Source: Chryseobacterium salivictor | GTDB taxonomy: Bacteria > Bacteroidota > Bacteroidia > Flavobacteriales > Weeksellaceae | Assembly (NCBI RefSeq): GCF_004359195.1 | Contig: NZ_CP037954.1 | Coordinates: forward strand, 434,001 to 498,000 | Length of the DNA stretch: 64,000 bases | Direction of reading: 5' to 3' | In this document: in pieces, positions 7,995 through 16,857 of the stretch | Layout of the letters: each line of letters starts with the position of its first letter | Numbering within the stretch: the first letter of the stretch is position 1 | Made by a program: the position numbers and the translations under genes | Notes under the pieces: generated by a model | Told to the model about the DNA's origin: nothing | Database searches by the model: none | The model's input: only the letters and a program-made list of their open reading frames with translations

Positions 7995-10448
7995 ATGACC
8001 GAAAAATTTAAAAATTCCACAGGTTTCCAGATCATCGAAAAATGGATGGAAGACAAAGACCGGGAACCATTTGGTTTTCAGTCTGAAACATGGTATAAAT
8101 TTTCCCAGAATTATTCGGGAATGGTGATCGCGCCAACAGGTTTTGGAAAAACATTCTCGGTTTTTTTAGCCGTCGTCATCGATTATATGAACAATCCGGA
8201 CCACTACAAATCCGGCATGAAACTGTTGTGGATCACTCCACTGCGCGCTTTAGCAAAAGATATTGCGAAAGCGATGAGTGAAGCTCTGGAAGAAATCGGA
8301 TTAGACTGGGAAGTTGCTGTGAGAAATGGTGATACACCTAAAGAAATCCGGGCGAAGCAGACCAAAAAAACGCCTGATATTTTAATCATAACGCCCGAAA
8401 GTCTGCATCTGCTTTTAGCACAAAAACAACACCCGAAATTTTTTAAAAATCTTCAGTGCATTGTTGTTGATGAATGGCACGAGCTGCTCAGTTCGAAACG
8501 CGGCGTGATGACCGAACTCGCCGTTTCAAGGATATTTAGTTATCAGAACAAAATAAAAATCTGGGGAATCACAGCAACCATCGGAAATCTGGACGAAGCC
8601 ATGGAAGTCCTTATTCCCTACCCGATTAAAAAAACTAAAATTGTTGCCAAAGAAAAAAAGAAAATCGAAATCAAATCTGTTTTCCCCGATGATGTCGAAG
8701 TTTTGCCTTGGGCAGGACATTTAGGAACCAAACTCGCTGATAAAATAATTCCCATTATTCTGGAAAGTCAAACAACTTTGGTGTTTACCAATACCCGAAG
8801 TCAGGCCGAAATGTGGTATCAGGTTTTGCTGAATGAACATCCCGATTTTGCGGGACAGATCGCGATTCATCACAGTTCCGTGGATAAAGATATCCGGATC
8901 TGGATTGAAGAAAATTTATCTTCAGGATATTTAAAAGCCGTCATCTCCACCTCATCGCTGGATTTGGGCGTAGATTTCAAACCCGTTGACACCGTTATTC
9001 AGATCGGCTCCAGTAAAGGAATTGCAAGATTTTTACAACGTGCCGGACGAAGCGGACATTCGCCTTTCGAAACTTCAAAAATCTATTTTGTTCCAACCCA
9101 TTCTTTAGAACTTATTGAAGTTGCGGCTTTGAAGGAAGCCGTGAAACAAAATAAAATCGAACCGCGCGAACCTCTGGTTTTATGTTATGATGTTTTACTT
9201 CAATTTGTTTTAACACTCGCAGTTGGAGATGGTTTTGATGAAAAAGAAACCTTCAGCCAAATTACTCAGACGAATGCTTTTAAAGAGTTGTCACCTGAAG
9301 AATGGAACTGGATTTTAACGTTCATTACGGTTGGCGGAAAATTAAAAAACTACGAAGAATATCATAAAGTTGTAATTGAAAACGGTCTGTATAAAGTTAT
9401 TTCACGCAGAATTGCAATGCTGCACCGGATGAATATTGGCGCGATTGTAAGCGATTCCATGTTGAAAGTAAAGTTTTTCGGCGGCGGATATATCGGCATG
9501 ATCGAAGAGTATTTTATTTCTAAATTAAATAAAAATGATAAGTTCGTTTTGGCCGGAAGAGTTCTTGAAGTTTCCCACGTCAAAGAAATGACCGTGTACG
9601 TTCGGAACTCCAGTGGAAAAGGAATCGTCCCGAGTTATTTGGGCGGAAGATTACCTTTATCCTCCTATTTGAGCGGTTTTCTGAGACAAAAACTTTCAGA
9701 ATCTCTCAACGCGAAATCTTCTGAAAAAGAACTGCGGTTTTTGCATCCGCTTCTGGTCAGCCAACAGGAAAACTCACATATTCCAAGCGAAAACGAGTTT
9801 CTGGTCGAACGCATCAAAACCCGCGAAGGCCATCATCTGTTTATGTATCCGTTTGAAGGCAGATTGATTCACGAAGTGATGTCGGCCTTGGTTGCCTATC
9901 GAATTTCCAGGATTTCACCCATTTCTTTTTCAATTGCGATGAATGATTATGGTTTTGAATTATTTTCGAAAATCGAAATTCCGTTGAGTGAAGAAAATAT
10001 TTCAGAAATATTATCCAAAGAACATTTAATCCGCGATGTAATGGCGTCAGTCAATTCAACGGAAATGGCCAGGCGGAAGTTTCGGGATATCGCAGTAATT
10101 TCTGGAATGGTCATCAGGACGTATCCGGGACAGCAGAAAAATAATAAAAATTTACAGTCATCTTCAGGTTTAATATTTAATGTGCTGGAGGATTACGATC
10201 CCGAAAATTTATTATTTAAGCAGGCATATTCCGAAGTTTTTTTTCAGCAGATCGATGAAGCGAGATTGGTCGAGGCCTTTGACCGTATTCATAAAAGTGA
10301 GATTATTATTAAAAATTCAAATACCTTTACTCCCTTAAGTTTTCCTATTAAAGTTGACAGTCTGCGCCAAAGTTTGAGCAGCGAAGATCTGAAAGCCCGT
10401 ATTCTGAGAATGAAAATGGAAGCCATGAAAAAGAAAATGAAAAAATGA
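7995..10448 (+). CDS. Ligase-associated Lhr-core DEXH-box helicase
   Basis: The 817-residue protein is a superfamily 2 helicase of the Lhr core type. It has Walker A APTGFGKT at 46-53, DEWH at 159-162, a TAT motif in GITATIG, and motif VI QRAGRSGH at 348-355. A winged-helix and DEAD-assoc-like C-terminal half follows. It should be an ATP-dependent 3'-5' DNA helicase or translocase working with the neighbouring exonuclease, ligase and endonuclease. Its stop overlaps the start of the phosphoesterase by 4 bases (ATGA). The start at 7995 fits a normal N-terminus about 45 residues before Walker A. Confidence 0.92.
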   Translation: MTEKFKNSTGFQIIEKWMEDKDREPFGFQSETWYKFSQNYSGMVIAPTGFGKTFSVFLAVVIDYMNNPDHYKSGMKLLWITPLRALAKDIAKAMSEALEEIGLDWEVAVRNGDTPKEIRAKQTKKTPDILIITPESLHLLLAQKQHPKFFKNLQCIVVDEWHELLSSKRGVMTELAVSRIFSYQNKIKIWGITATIGNLDEAMEVLIPYPIKKTKIVAKEKKKIEIKSVFPDDVEVLPWAGHLGTKLADKIIPIILESQTTLVFTNTRSQAEMWYQVLLNEHPDFAGQIAIHHSSVDKDIRIWIEENLSSGYLKAVISTSSLDLGVDFKPVDTVIQIGSSKGIARFLQRAGRSGHSPFETSKIYFVPTHSLELIEVAALKEAVKQNKIEPREPLVLCYDVLLQFVLTLAVGDGFDEKETFSQITQTNAFKELSPEEWNWILTFITVGGKLKNYEEYHKVVIENGLYKVISRRIAMLHRMNIGAIVSDSMLKVKFFGGGYIGMIEEYFISKLNKNDKFVLAGRVLEVSHVKEMTVYVRNSSGKGIVPSYLGGRLPLSSYLSGFLRQKLSESLNAKSSEKELRFLHPLLVSQQENSHIPSENEFLVERIKTREGHHLFMYPFEGRLIHEVMSALVAYRISRISPISFSIAMNDYGFELFSKIEIPLSEENISEILSKEHLIRDVMASVNSTEMARRKFRDIAVISGMVIRTYPGQQKNNKNLQSSSGLIFNVLEDYDPENLLFKQAYSEVFFQQIDEARLVEAFDRIHKSEIIIKNSNTFTPLSFPIKVDSLRQSLSSEDLKARILRMKMEAMKKKMKK

Positions 10449-11089
10449 ATCTGCAGACTATAGAAAAAACCGTTCAGAAAGAAACCCTCATTTTTACCAA
10501 TCAGCGTGCCCTTTTTTGGACGGAAAATAAAGCTTTAATTATCAGCGATTTACATTTAGGAAAAACCGCTTATTTTAGAAAAAACGGCATCCCGGTTCCG
10601 TCGGATATTTTAGAAGATGATCTGGAAAGACTGGATTTTTTAATTCAACATTTTGAAGCAGAGCAACTTATCGTTGTCGGTGATTTTTTGCACGCCGGAA
10701 AAAACGCAGATTTCAAAATATTTGAAGAATGGCGAAAGTTAAATATTACCCTGAAAATTATTTTAATTAAAGGAAATCATGATATAAAAAATGCTGACTT
10801 TTTACTTGATTTAAACATCCACATCATTGAAAATTCTCTTTACACCGAACCTTTTACTTTTATTCATATCCCGGAAAATACAGAAAATCAGTTTTCAATT
10901 TCCGGACATCTTCATCCCGGCGTTACGGTAAAACTGGAAAAGCGAAAATCTGTAAGATTGCCGTGTTTTCGGCTTTCAGAAAATCAGTTAATTCTTCCGG
11001 CTTTCAGTAAATTTACCGGCCTGGACACTCAGTCCTGTCAGGATTTTGAATGTATTGCCTTTACGGAAGATTTGATTTTTGAACTTTAG
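10445..11089 (+). CDS. pdeM: PdeM-like ligase-associated metallophosphoesterase/endonuclease
   Basis: This 214-residue calcineurin-like phosphoesterase shows the complete two-metal site: SDLHLG (Asp35, His37), VGDFLH (Asp80, His83), GNHD (Asn111, His112) and SGHLHP (His155, His157). Members of this family in the Lhr/ligase cassette have been described as manganese-dependent DNA endonucleases. The gene is translationally coupled to the helicase and closes the cassette. The region to the convergent cinA (about 117 bases) shows no clear hairpin. Confidence 0.88.
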   Translation: MNLQTIEKTVQKETLIFTNQRALFWTENKALIISDLHLGKTAYFRKNGIPVPSDILEDDLERLDFLIQHFEAEQLIVVGDFLHAGKNADFKIFEEWRKLNITLKIILIKGNHDIKNADFLLDLNIHIIENSLYTEPFTFIHIPENTENQFSISGHLHPGVTVKLEKRKSVRLPCFRLSENQLILPAFSKFTGLDTQSCQDFECIAFTEDLIFEL

Positions 11090-11206
11090 AGTCAAGTTCA
11101 AAATGCTAAATTTTAAAAGCCCAAAAAAACAAAACTTTCAGTTTTCTATCTATAATTTTAAATGACTGAAAAATAGAGCCGTTTACTTTGTAATTAATTA
11201 AAATTT

Positions 11207-12460
11207 CTAATATGGCGCGCGAATTAAAATCTCAACCAAATCCTGTAAAACTCGCTGTGATACAAAATTGACGAAATCATTTCGTTCGAAATGGGGAAGA
11301 TGCAAACGGGTGGTCTTTTCGAAATCATTAACCCGAATCGAGTAAAAAGCAATTCCGATTTCATTACTGAATTCATCAGAATTCGGCCCGGCAACTCCGG
11401 TGGTAGAAAGCGAAATATTTGTTTTGAAAAGCTTTTGAGCACCCAAACTCATTTCCCGTGCAACTTCTTCAGAAACCACTGTTTTCTCCTGAATCGTTTT
11501 TTCAGAAACGCCCAGAATTTCTATTTTTTTGTGATAATCGTAAGCGATAATTCCACCAAGGAAATAAGTAGAACTTCCTGAAATTGAAGTGAGTAATTTT
11601 GAAAGTTCGCCGCCGGTACAACTTTCAGCTGTAGAAACCGTGAGCTTTTTTTCATCTAAAATTTCTTTTAAAATTTCCTGAATATCGTCACCGTTCCAGG
11701 AAATGACATGATTACCGATTAAAGGATTTAATTTCTGAACTTCCTCTTCAATCCGCAGTTCGAGTTCTTTCTGATTTTTACCCTGAGCAGTTAAGCGCAA
11801 TTTAATTCGGTTTCCCACGGGAAGATATGAAAGCGAAATATCCTTTGGTAAAGCCAATTCCCAACTTTCAATTTGTTCAGATAATACACTTTCAGGAATT
11901 CCGACCACAGAAATAGTGTGCGTTACAATGTAATTCAAACTCCATTTTTCGGCGAGAAAAGGAATGATTTTATGTTTAATCAAAGGTTTTACCTCGAACG
12001 GAACTCCGGGCATACAAATGGCAATCTTTCCATTTTCCTGAATCATCTGACAGGGCGCGCTTCCGTTCTCGTTTTGAAAAATAAAGGCTTTGCTTAAGAC
12101 TTCGGCCTGTGGTTTATTGAGTTCTAAAAGATGGGCACGGTTTCTTTTCTCAAATAACCTCCGCAAATGGTCGTAAGTTTCGGGATCCAGAATGATTTCA
12201 TCATTAAAGAATTCTTTAAAAGCGGTTTTGGTTTTATCGTCTTTGGTAGGGCCCAAACCGCCTGTCGTAATCACCAAATCTGCCATTTCAAAAGCTGATT
12301 TCAGGTTTCTTTTAATGCTTTCTATTTCATCGGAAACCGTTAAAATCTGCACCACCGGAATTCCGATTTTCTTGAGTTCGGCTGCGATGAAATTAGAATT
12401 GGTATCGACTGTATTTCCCGACAAAATTTCGTCGCCTATGGTGATGAGAACTGCTTTCAT
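11207..12460 (-). CDS. cinA: CinA: competence/damage-inducible protein A, nucleotide and NMN metabolism
   Basis: The 417-residue protein has an N-terminal MoaB/MogA-like domain (about 1-170, with GDEILSGNTVDTNS and TTGGLGPTKDD). Its C-terminal CinA domain (about 255-415) carries AESCTGG, the signature of nicotinamide-nucleotide amidase (PncC). In other bacteria CinA combines ADP-ribose pyrophosphatase and NMN deamidase activities, recycling pyridine nucleotides. The length matches full two-domain CinA. It stands alone, with a dispersed repeat element in the 221 bases upstream. The name reflects an association with competence in Gram-positives and does not imply competence here. Confidence 0.95.
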   Translation of the reverse strand: MKAVLITIGDEILSGNTVDTNSNFIAAELKKIGIPVVQILTVSDEIESIKRNLKSAFEMADLVITTGGLGPTKDDKTKTAFKEFFNDEIILDPETYDHLRRLFEKRNRAHLLELNKPQAEVLSKAFIFQNENGSAPCQMIQENGKIAICMPGVPFEVKPLIKHKIIPFLAEKWSLNYIVTHTISVVGIPESVLSEQIESWELALPKDISLSYLPVGNRIKLRLTAQGKNQKELELRIEEEVQKLNPLIGNHVISWNGDDIQEILKEILDEKKLTVSTAESCTGGELSKLLTSISGSSTYFLGGIIAYDYHKKIEILGVSEKTIQEKTVVSEEVAREMSLGAQKLFKTNISLSTTGVAGPNSDEFSNEIGIAFYSIRVNDFEKTTRLHLPHFERNDFVNFVSQRVLQDLVEILIRAPY

Positions 12461-12532
12461 ATCAAATTTTAAGACGATAAAATTACTGAATTATATTCCA
12501 GCCACCGAAATAAAATCCAGTATTTTTTGGAT

Positions 12533-12638
12533 GCCGAATCTGCAGCCCGGCTTGAATGAAACTCATTTTTTAGCTAAGAACCAGCCATGAAAAAAATAGC
12601 GGGAATGGAAGACGAAAAATGCTGCCATAAAAAATCAA
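12533..12638 (+). repeat. Dispersed palindromic intergenic element, copy A
   Basis: This degenerate copy has a left arm reading CCCGGCTTGAATGAA, a T run, a variable centre and an A run followed by GCGGGAATGGAAGACG. The T run and A run can pair as a hairpin. It fills the spacer between cinA and the lipocalin gene. Four more copies of the family lie at 26065, 33735, 45313 and 46803. Confidence 0.6.
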
Positions 12639-12681
12639 AATAGATCCTGCTTTGTCAATGGTTTGGCTAAAATAAAAAATA

Positions 12682-13224
12682 TTACTCATCCTGTTCCACC
12701 CAAATCAAATTTCCTGTTTGATAACCCAATTTTTTAGCTTTCTCCAAAAACCTTTCTCTGTAGGAAACGGGAATGGTTTTCTCCCGTGAAAGAATCCACA
12801 AATAATCGAGATTGTTGCCAGCTACTAAGGCATATTTGTAATCCTCATCGATATCGATGATGTTATAGCCTGCCCAAATTGGTTTAAAAAAAGAAACTTT
12901 CAACCTCGCCACATTTTCATTTTCTACGAATTTGGCTTCGCCGATACTTTCTTTCCATTTATTTTTCACGTAGTCATAACCTCTATTATCCACTTTGATA
13001 TTGCCGTTGTCTTTCATGGAATAGGTTGCGGTGACGTTCTTCATATTCCTCTCAAAACGGTAATCGAAACGGGCTATCTCATACCATTTTCCCAAATATT
13101 TTTTAGCGTTAAAATTTTGGACGGCAGTTGCTCCTTTAGGAATTCCCACAGAACAGGAATGTAGAAATGCGACACCCAAAATCCCAAGCGCAACGGGGAT
13201 TGCGAGTTTATTTAAATTTTTCAT
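12682..13224 (-). CDS. Lipocalin family lipoprotein, Blc-like
   Basis: The 180-residue protein has a lipoprotein signal with lipobox LHSC (Cys24). The lipocalin signature follows: KYLGKWYEIARFD, with the GxW motif at 45-47. Later stretches (YKYALVAG, YLWILSRE) match bacterial Blc. Blc-type lipocalins bind fatty acids or lysophospholipids at the outer membrane. It lies 9 bases downstream of the FAD oxidoreductase gene and is probably cotranscribed with it. The stress genes on the other side of the divergent region would fit an envelope-stress role, but that is inference. Confidence 0.9.
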   Translation of the reverse strand: MKNLNKLAIPVALGILGVAFLHSCSVGIPKGATAVQNFNAKKYLGKWYEIARFDYRFERNMKNVTATYSMKDNGNIKVDNRGYDYVKNKWKESIGEAKFVENENVARLKVSFFKPIWAGYNIIDIDEDYKYALVAGNNLDYLWILSREKTIPVSYRERFLEKAKKLGYQTGNLIWVEQDE

Positions 13225-13233
13225 ACTTTTTAT

Positions 13234-14445
13234 TTAACGGCCAAACCTGAAATATTCGGCCAGATGATGTGTTTTTTTTCTCAGAAAATCAGAAACCATT
13301 TTCATTCCGGTTACAGAAAAAGTGATGCCATTTCCGCCGAAACCAAGAACGAAATAAGAATTTTTAAATTTTGGATGTTCACCGATATACGGTAATCCGT
13401 CTTTGGTTTCCCCGAAAGTTCCTGCCCAAACGAAATCGGTATCAAAGGGCTGATCCGGTAAAACACTGTTATAGATTTTAATAATTTCTTTTTGCTTTTT
13501 GCTCAAAAATTGATCCCGCTTTTCCGGATTTTGAAAATCTTCATCGCCGCCGCCCATGAGAATTCTGCCGTCATCAGTAGATCTCATATAAAGATACGGA
13601 TCATCGGTATTCCAAAACAGGGTTTTCGAAAAGTTTTTGTTTTTAATCTGTCCCATTTCAGAAACCATCGCAAATGTACTTTTAAGCTGTACAAAATCTT
13701 CTTTGATGAGATTTTTACTTTCGTAACCGATACAGTAAATAATTTTCCTGGCTTTGATTTTAAAACCGCTTGCTAATTTCACTTCATTATAATTCGGGTG
13801 ATATTCAACAGATTTCATTTCGGTTTTATCGAAAATTTTCAATCCTTTCGCTGCATTGTACTGCAAAAGTTCATGAGCCAAATTAAAGGCATCAACGCTT
13901 GCTCCCTGTTTTGATAAAATCCCGCCATGCGTTTTTTTCAAACCAAACTGATCTGCAATCTCGTCGGGATCAAGCCATTTCACTTTAAATCCTGCTTCTT
14001 TTCTGGCCTCAAATTCTTTCTTTAGCCAGGAAACATGTTTTTTCTTCGAAGCGAAATACAGTGACTCTTTCCGCTTAAAACCTGCTTTTGATTTTATTTT
14101 TTTTGAAATCTTCTCCAGTTCATCGATGGAAACTGAGCACGCCTGATAACTTGCTAATGCTGCCTCATTTCCGATTTCGTCTTTCAATTTATAAAGTGGA
14201 ATATCGATTTCGTATTGCAACATTGATGTGGTTGCAGAAGTGCTTCCATTGCAGATTTCGCGTTTGTCGATCAGAATGGTTTTGTAGCCTTCTTCCGTCA
14301 TCTGATGAGCGATTAAACTTCCTGTAATTCCTGCGCCGATGATAAGAATCTCACATTTTTCATCTTGTTTTAAAGAAGGATAGGAAGAAAGCAGTCCGTT
14401 CTTCACCAGCCAAAAAGGTTCATTTGATTTTAAATCCATACTCAT
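13234..14445 (-). CDS. FAD-dependent oxidoreductase, DAO family
   Basis: The 403-residue protein begins with a Rossmann FAD site, GAGITG at 37-42, with an acidic residue at the end of the second strand (Asp60). C-terminal motifs typical of D-amino acid oxidase-like flavoproteins are present, such as FVWAGTFGETKDGLPYIG and GFGGNGITFS. Related proteins often carry a C-terminal Rieske domain, and this one stops before it. The substrate cannot be told from sequence. It appears to form a two-gene unit with the lipocalin gene. Confidence 0.88.
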   Translation of the reverse strand: MSMDLKSNEPFWLVKNGLLSSYPSLKQDEKCEILIIGAGITGSLIAHQMTEEGYKTILIDKREICNGSTSATTSMLQYEIDIPLYKLKDEIGNEAALASYQACSVSIDELEKISKKIKSKAGFKRKESLYFASKKKHVSWLKKEFEARKEAGFKVKWLDPDEIADQFGLKKTHGGILSKQGASVDAFNLAHELLQYNAAKGLKIFDKTEMKSVEYHPNYNEVKLASGFKIKARKIIYCIGYESKNLIKEDFVQLKSTFAMVSEMGQIKNKNFSKTLFWNTDDPYLYMRSTDDGRILMGGGDEDFQNPEKRDQFLSKKQKEIIKIYNSVLPDQPFDTDFVWAGTFGETKDGLPYIGEHPKFKNSYFVLGFGGNGITFSVTGMKMVSDFLRKKTHHLAEYFRFGR

Positions 14446-14534
14446 TATTTTGAATTGCTGAAAATCAAAAACTAAGCCGCAGTATTAAATCCACAATAAA
14501 AGCCTTCTTATTTTATCAAATCATCTTATTTAAT

Positions 14535-14558
14535 AAAACTTTAACATGCTAAAGTTTT
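14535..14558. promoter_or_regulatory. Palindrome in divergent region, possible operator
   Basis: AAAACTTTA and TAAAGTTTT form a perfect 9-base inverted repeat around a 6-base centre that is itself partly palindromic (ACATGC). It lies between the divergent FAD oxidoreductase gene and the PNPOx-dps genes, about 110 bases before the latter. There is no T run, so it looks more like a protein-binding site than a terminator. Which regulator would use it is unknown. Confidence 0.3.
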
Positions 14559-14667
14559 AATTACTGCGTTTTGGTTTGCTTTTTGAATGGATATGAGCAC
14601 CGCAAAAAAATTGATTTAATCTTTTTCACAGGAATCAATTTTATTTAATCCTTAAAAATTCGATAAT

Positions 14668-15174
14668 ATGTCTACCGAAAACTTAAATCAAAAAGAAGCA
14701 ATTGAAAAACTGAAAAAACTTTCTGAAAGTGCGCGAATATGTATGTTCTGCACCGATTTAGATTCTCATCCCAATTCCTGCCGTCCCATGAGTTTACGGG
14801 AAACTGATGATCAGGGAAACCTATGGTTTATCAGCAGTGATCAGAGTCATAAGAACTTTGAAATTCAAAAAGACAATCGGGTTCAACTATATTTTATGAA
14901 CAACAGTGATTCTGAATATCTTTCTATTTTGGGGAAAGCATTTATTTATAAAGATAAAGAAACTATTGAAGAAAAATGGAGTGCAATGGCAAATGCCTGG
15001 TTCGATGGAAAAGACGATCCGAATGTGTCTGTCATCAGAGTTACTCCAGATGAAACCTATTATTGGGAACCGAAAGTTGGAAAATTTGTTTCAATGCTTC
15101 ATTTTGCAACCGCGGCCATTTCAGGTCAGAAATCTGATAATGATGATGGAAGGGAAGGAACATTACACATTTAA
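14668..15174 (+). CDS. Pyridoxamine 5'-phosphate oxidase-like (general stress protein 26 type) protein
   Basis: The 168-residue protein has the split-barrel flavin-binding fold of the PNPOx-like family: RPMSLRETDDQGNLWFISS near residues 32-50 and a C-terminal VTPDETYYWEP stretch. Members of this subgroup bind FMN, FAD or F420 and are linked with stress. They do not make vitamin B6. The gene is followed 24 bases later by dps, which suggests a shared oxidative or stationary-phase stress unit. Confidence 0.85.
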   Translation: MSTENLNQKEAIEKLKKLSESARICMFCTDLDSHPNSCRPMSLRETDDQGNLWFISSDQSHKNFEIQKDNRVQLYFMNNSDSEYLSILGKAFIYKDKETIEEKWSAMANAWFDGKDDPNVSVIRVTPDETYYWEPKVGKFVSMLHFATAAISGQKSDNDDGREGTLHI

Positions 15175-15198
15175 TATTAACTCATTAAAATATAAATT

Positions 15199-15678
15199 AT
15201 GAAACCAGACTTAGGAATTACGCAAAAAAACTTAACCGCCGTTCACAAAATTTTAAATGGTGTCTTGGCTGACGGAAATATTCTTTACATCAAACTAAGA
15301 AAATTTCATTGGAATTTATCCGGTGATAATTTCATGGAACTGCATCTTTTGTTCGAAGACCAGTACACTCAAGTGGGTGAAGCAGTAGACGAAGTTGCAG
15401 AGAGAATCAGTACTTTGGGCGGCACTGCAATCGGAACCTCGATTGAATTCGCGAAAGAATCCCAGTTGAAGGAAACTCCTGGAAAAGTGCCTGACACTCA
15501 GGGAATGCTGAAAGAACTAGTGGCTGATCACGAAACAATCGTCAAATCATTACGCGACAATTTAGATAAAGTAGAAGAAGATCATAATGATGCAGGAACT
15601 GCTGATTTCTTAAATGGATTGATGCAGGAGCACGAAAAAATGGCCTGGAAACTGAGAAAATATTTCAAAGAATCATAA
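15199..15678 (+). CDS. dps: Dps: DNA-binding ferritin-like protein from starved cells
   Basis: The 159-residue protein carries the intersubunit ferroxidase ligands of Dps: His37, His49, Asp64 and Glu68. Their spacings (12, 15, 4) are the same as in E. coli Dps. The KFHWNLSG and EVAERI stretches are typical. It should form a dodecamer that oxidises and stores iron using hydrogen peroxide and protects DNA. A long basic N-terminal tail is lacking, so direct DNA binding may be weak. A strong terminator follows. Confidence 0.95.
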   Translation: MKPDLGITQKNLTAVHKILNGVLADGNILYIKLRKFHWNLSGDNFMELHLLFEDQYTQVGEAVDEVAERISTLGGTAIGTSIEFAKESQLKETPGKVPDTQGMLKELVADHETIVKSLRDNLDKVEEDHNDAGTADFLNGLMQEHEKMAWKLRKYFKES

Positions 15679-15757
15679 AATTCGTCTTTGAGCTAAAACC
15701 ATCAAATTCTGCATGATGTTTTACTGTTATTATAAATTTAAGATAACAAACTGAAAC

Positions 15758-15796
15758 AAAAAGTACAGCTGAAAAAAAATCAGCTGTACTTTTTTA
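15758..15796 (+). terminator. Rho-independent terminator after dps
   Basis: A perfect 14-bp stem (AAAAAGTACAGCTG at 15758-15771 and its complement at 15781-15794) closes a 9-base A-rich loop. The stem ends in T and A runs, so it could stop transcripts from both strands: dps from the left and dienelactone hydrolase from the right. Confidence 0.85.
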
Positions 15797-15912
15797 TATG
15801 GAATGTAAATATTATATCTGGTTTAATCTGGACAAACGAATAATTAATCCCACAACATAAAAATTTCCCTTCCGGAAATGAAAGGGAAAAAACATTATTA
15901 AGAATTGAAATA

Positions 15913-16749
15913 CTATTTAAAAATTTTAGCTAAAAAAGTTTTCATGGCTTCCCAGGATTTCTTGTCGACTTCTTTATTGTAAGCGACTTTCAGATTGAAT
16001 TTCTCGCCAATTGCGGTAGACGCAGGATTGGTAAATGAATGAATGGCATTTGGATAATCGATGAACTGATAATCTATTTTGGCAGAATCCATTTGTTTTT
16101 TGAAAGCTGCAATTTCTTTGGCGGGAACATAAGTATCTGCCTCGCCGTTTAAAACTAAAATTTTTACCTCATTATTTTTCGGTTTGATTCCGGTCATTAA
16201 ATTTCCATGAAAAGAAACAGCACCTTTCAGTTCGTCTTCCAAACGTGCCATATTTAAAGCTTGCGCTCCACCAAAGCAATATCCGATTACGGCAATTTTA
16301 TCATAATTGGCATTGGGGAATTTCAGAAGCTGCGCCTTTGCCTTATCAAATTTCAATTTTGCATCGATAGGAATTTTATAGAATTCTCCTGATAATTTTG
16401 CGGCTTCTTCGGGATTATCAACGGTTTTTCCATCGCCGTAATAATCCACGGCCATTGCAAAATAGCCTAATTCTGCCAGTTGTTTAGCCCGGTTTTTTAC
16501 ATAATCAGTTACGCCCCACCATTCCGGAAGAACCATCACAACAGGTCTCACCTCGTTTGCGTCCCCTAAATATGCAACAAATGACTGATAACTTTTGCCG
16601 TCAATGTCATAAGTTACTTCTTCTGTAGTCATTTTTCCGGTGGTCGATTTCACAGAATTTAAACCATTTCTTACATTGTCTTTTTTCTCCTTACAGGAAA
16701 AAATAAAAAGCAGCAAAACAATTACCGCAGAAATTTTGAGTATTTTCAT
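15913..16749 (-). CDS. Dienelactone hydrolase family lipoprotein
   Basis: The 278-residue protein is an alpha/beta hydrolase with a lipoprotein signal (lipobox FSCK, Cys19). The cysteine nucleophile lies in GYCFGG (Cys158), the acid in GEADTY (Asp205) and the histidine in AIHSF (His237). Glu75 in LPEWWG matches the glutamate that activates the cysteine in dienelactone hydrolase. An envelope location is unusual for classical catechol-pathway enzymes, so its substrate is probably something other than dienelactone. It appears monocistronic. Confidence 0.88.
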   Translation of the reverse strand: MKILKISAVIVLLLFIFSCKEKKDNVRNGLNSVKSTTGKMTTEEVTYDIDGKSYQSFVAYLGDANEVRPVVMVLPEWWGVTDYVKNRAKQLAELGYFAMAVDYYGDGKTVDNPEEAAKLSGEFYKIPIDAKLKFDKAKAQLLKFPNANYDKIAVIGYCFGGAQALNMARLEDELKGAVSFHGNLMTGIKPKNNEVKILVLNGEADTYVPAKEIAAFKKQMDSAKIDYQFIDYPNAIHSFTNPASTAIGEKFNLKVAYNKEVDKKSWEAMKTFLAKIFK

Positions 16750-16806
16750 GATTAAAATATTAATAATTTGAATGATTAAAGGTAAGAATTCTAAAGTTCA
16801 AATAAT

Positions 16807-16838
16807 AAAAAACGCAACGGTATCGCTGCGTTTTTTAA
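16807..16838 (-). terminator. Rho-independent terminator after lipA
   Basis: Inverted repeat AAAAAACGCA / TGCGTTTTTT (16807-16816 and 16827-16836) around a 10-base loop. It lies 20 bases past the lipA stop, with a T run on the minus strand. Confidence 0.75.
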
Positions 16839-16857
16839 TAGTATTAAAGTTGATTTT

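Noticed and set aside
12192-12590. 132-residue frame overlapping cinA antisense and repeat A
   Set aside because: cinA is complete and conserved. The frame has no motif.
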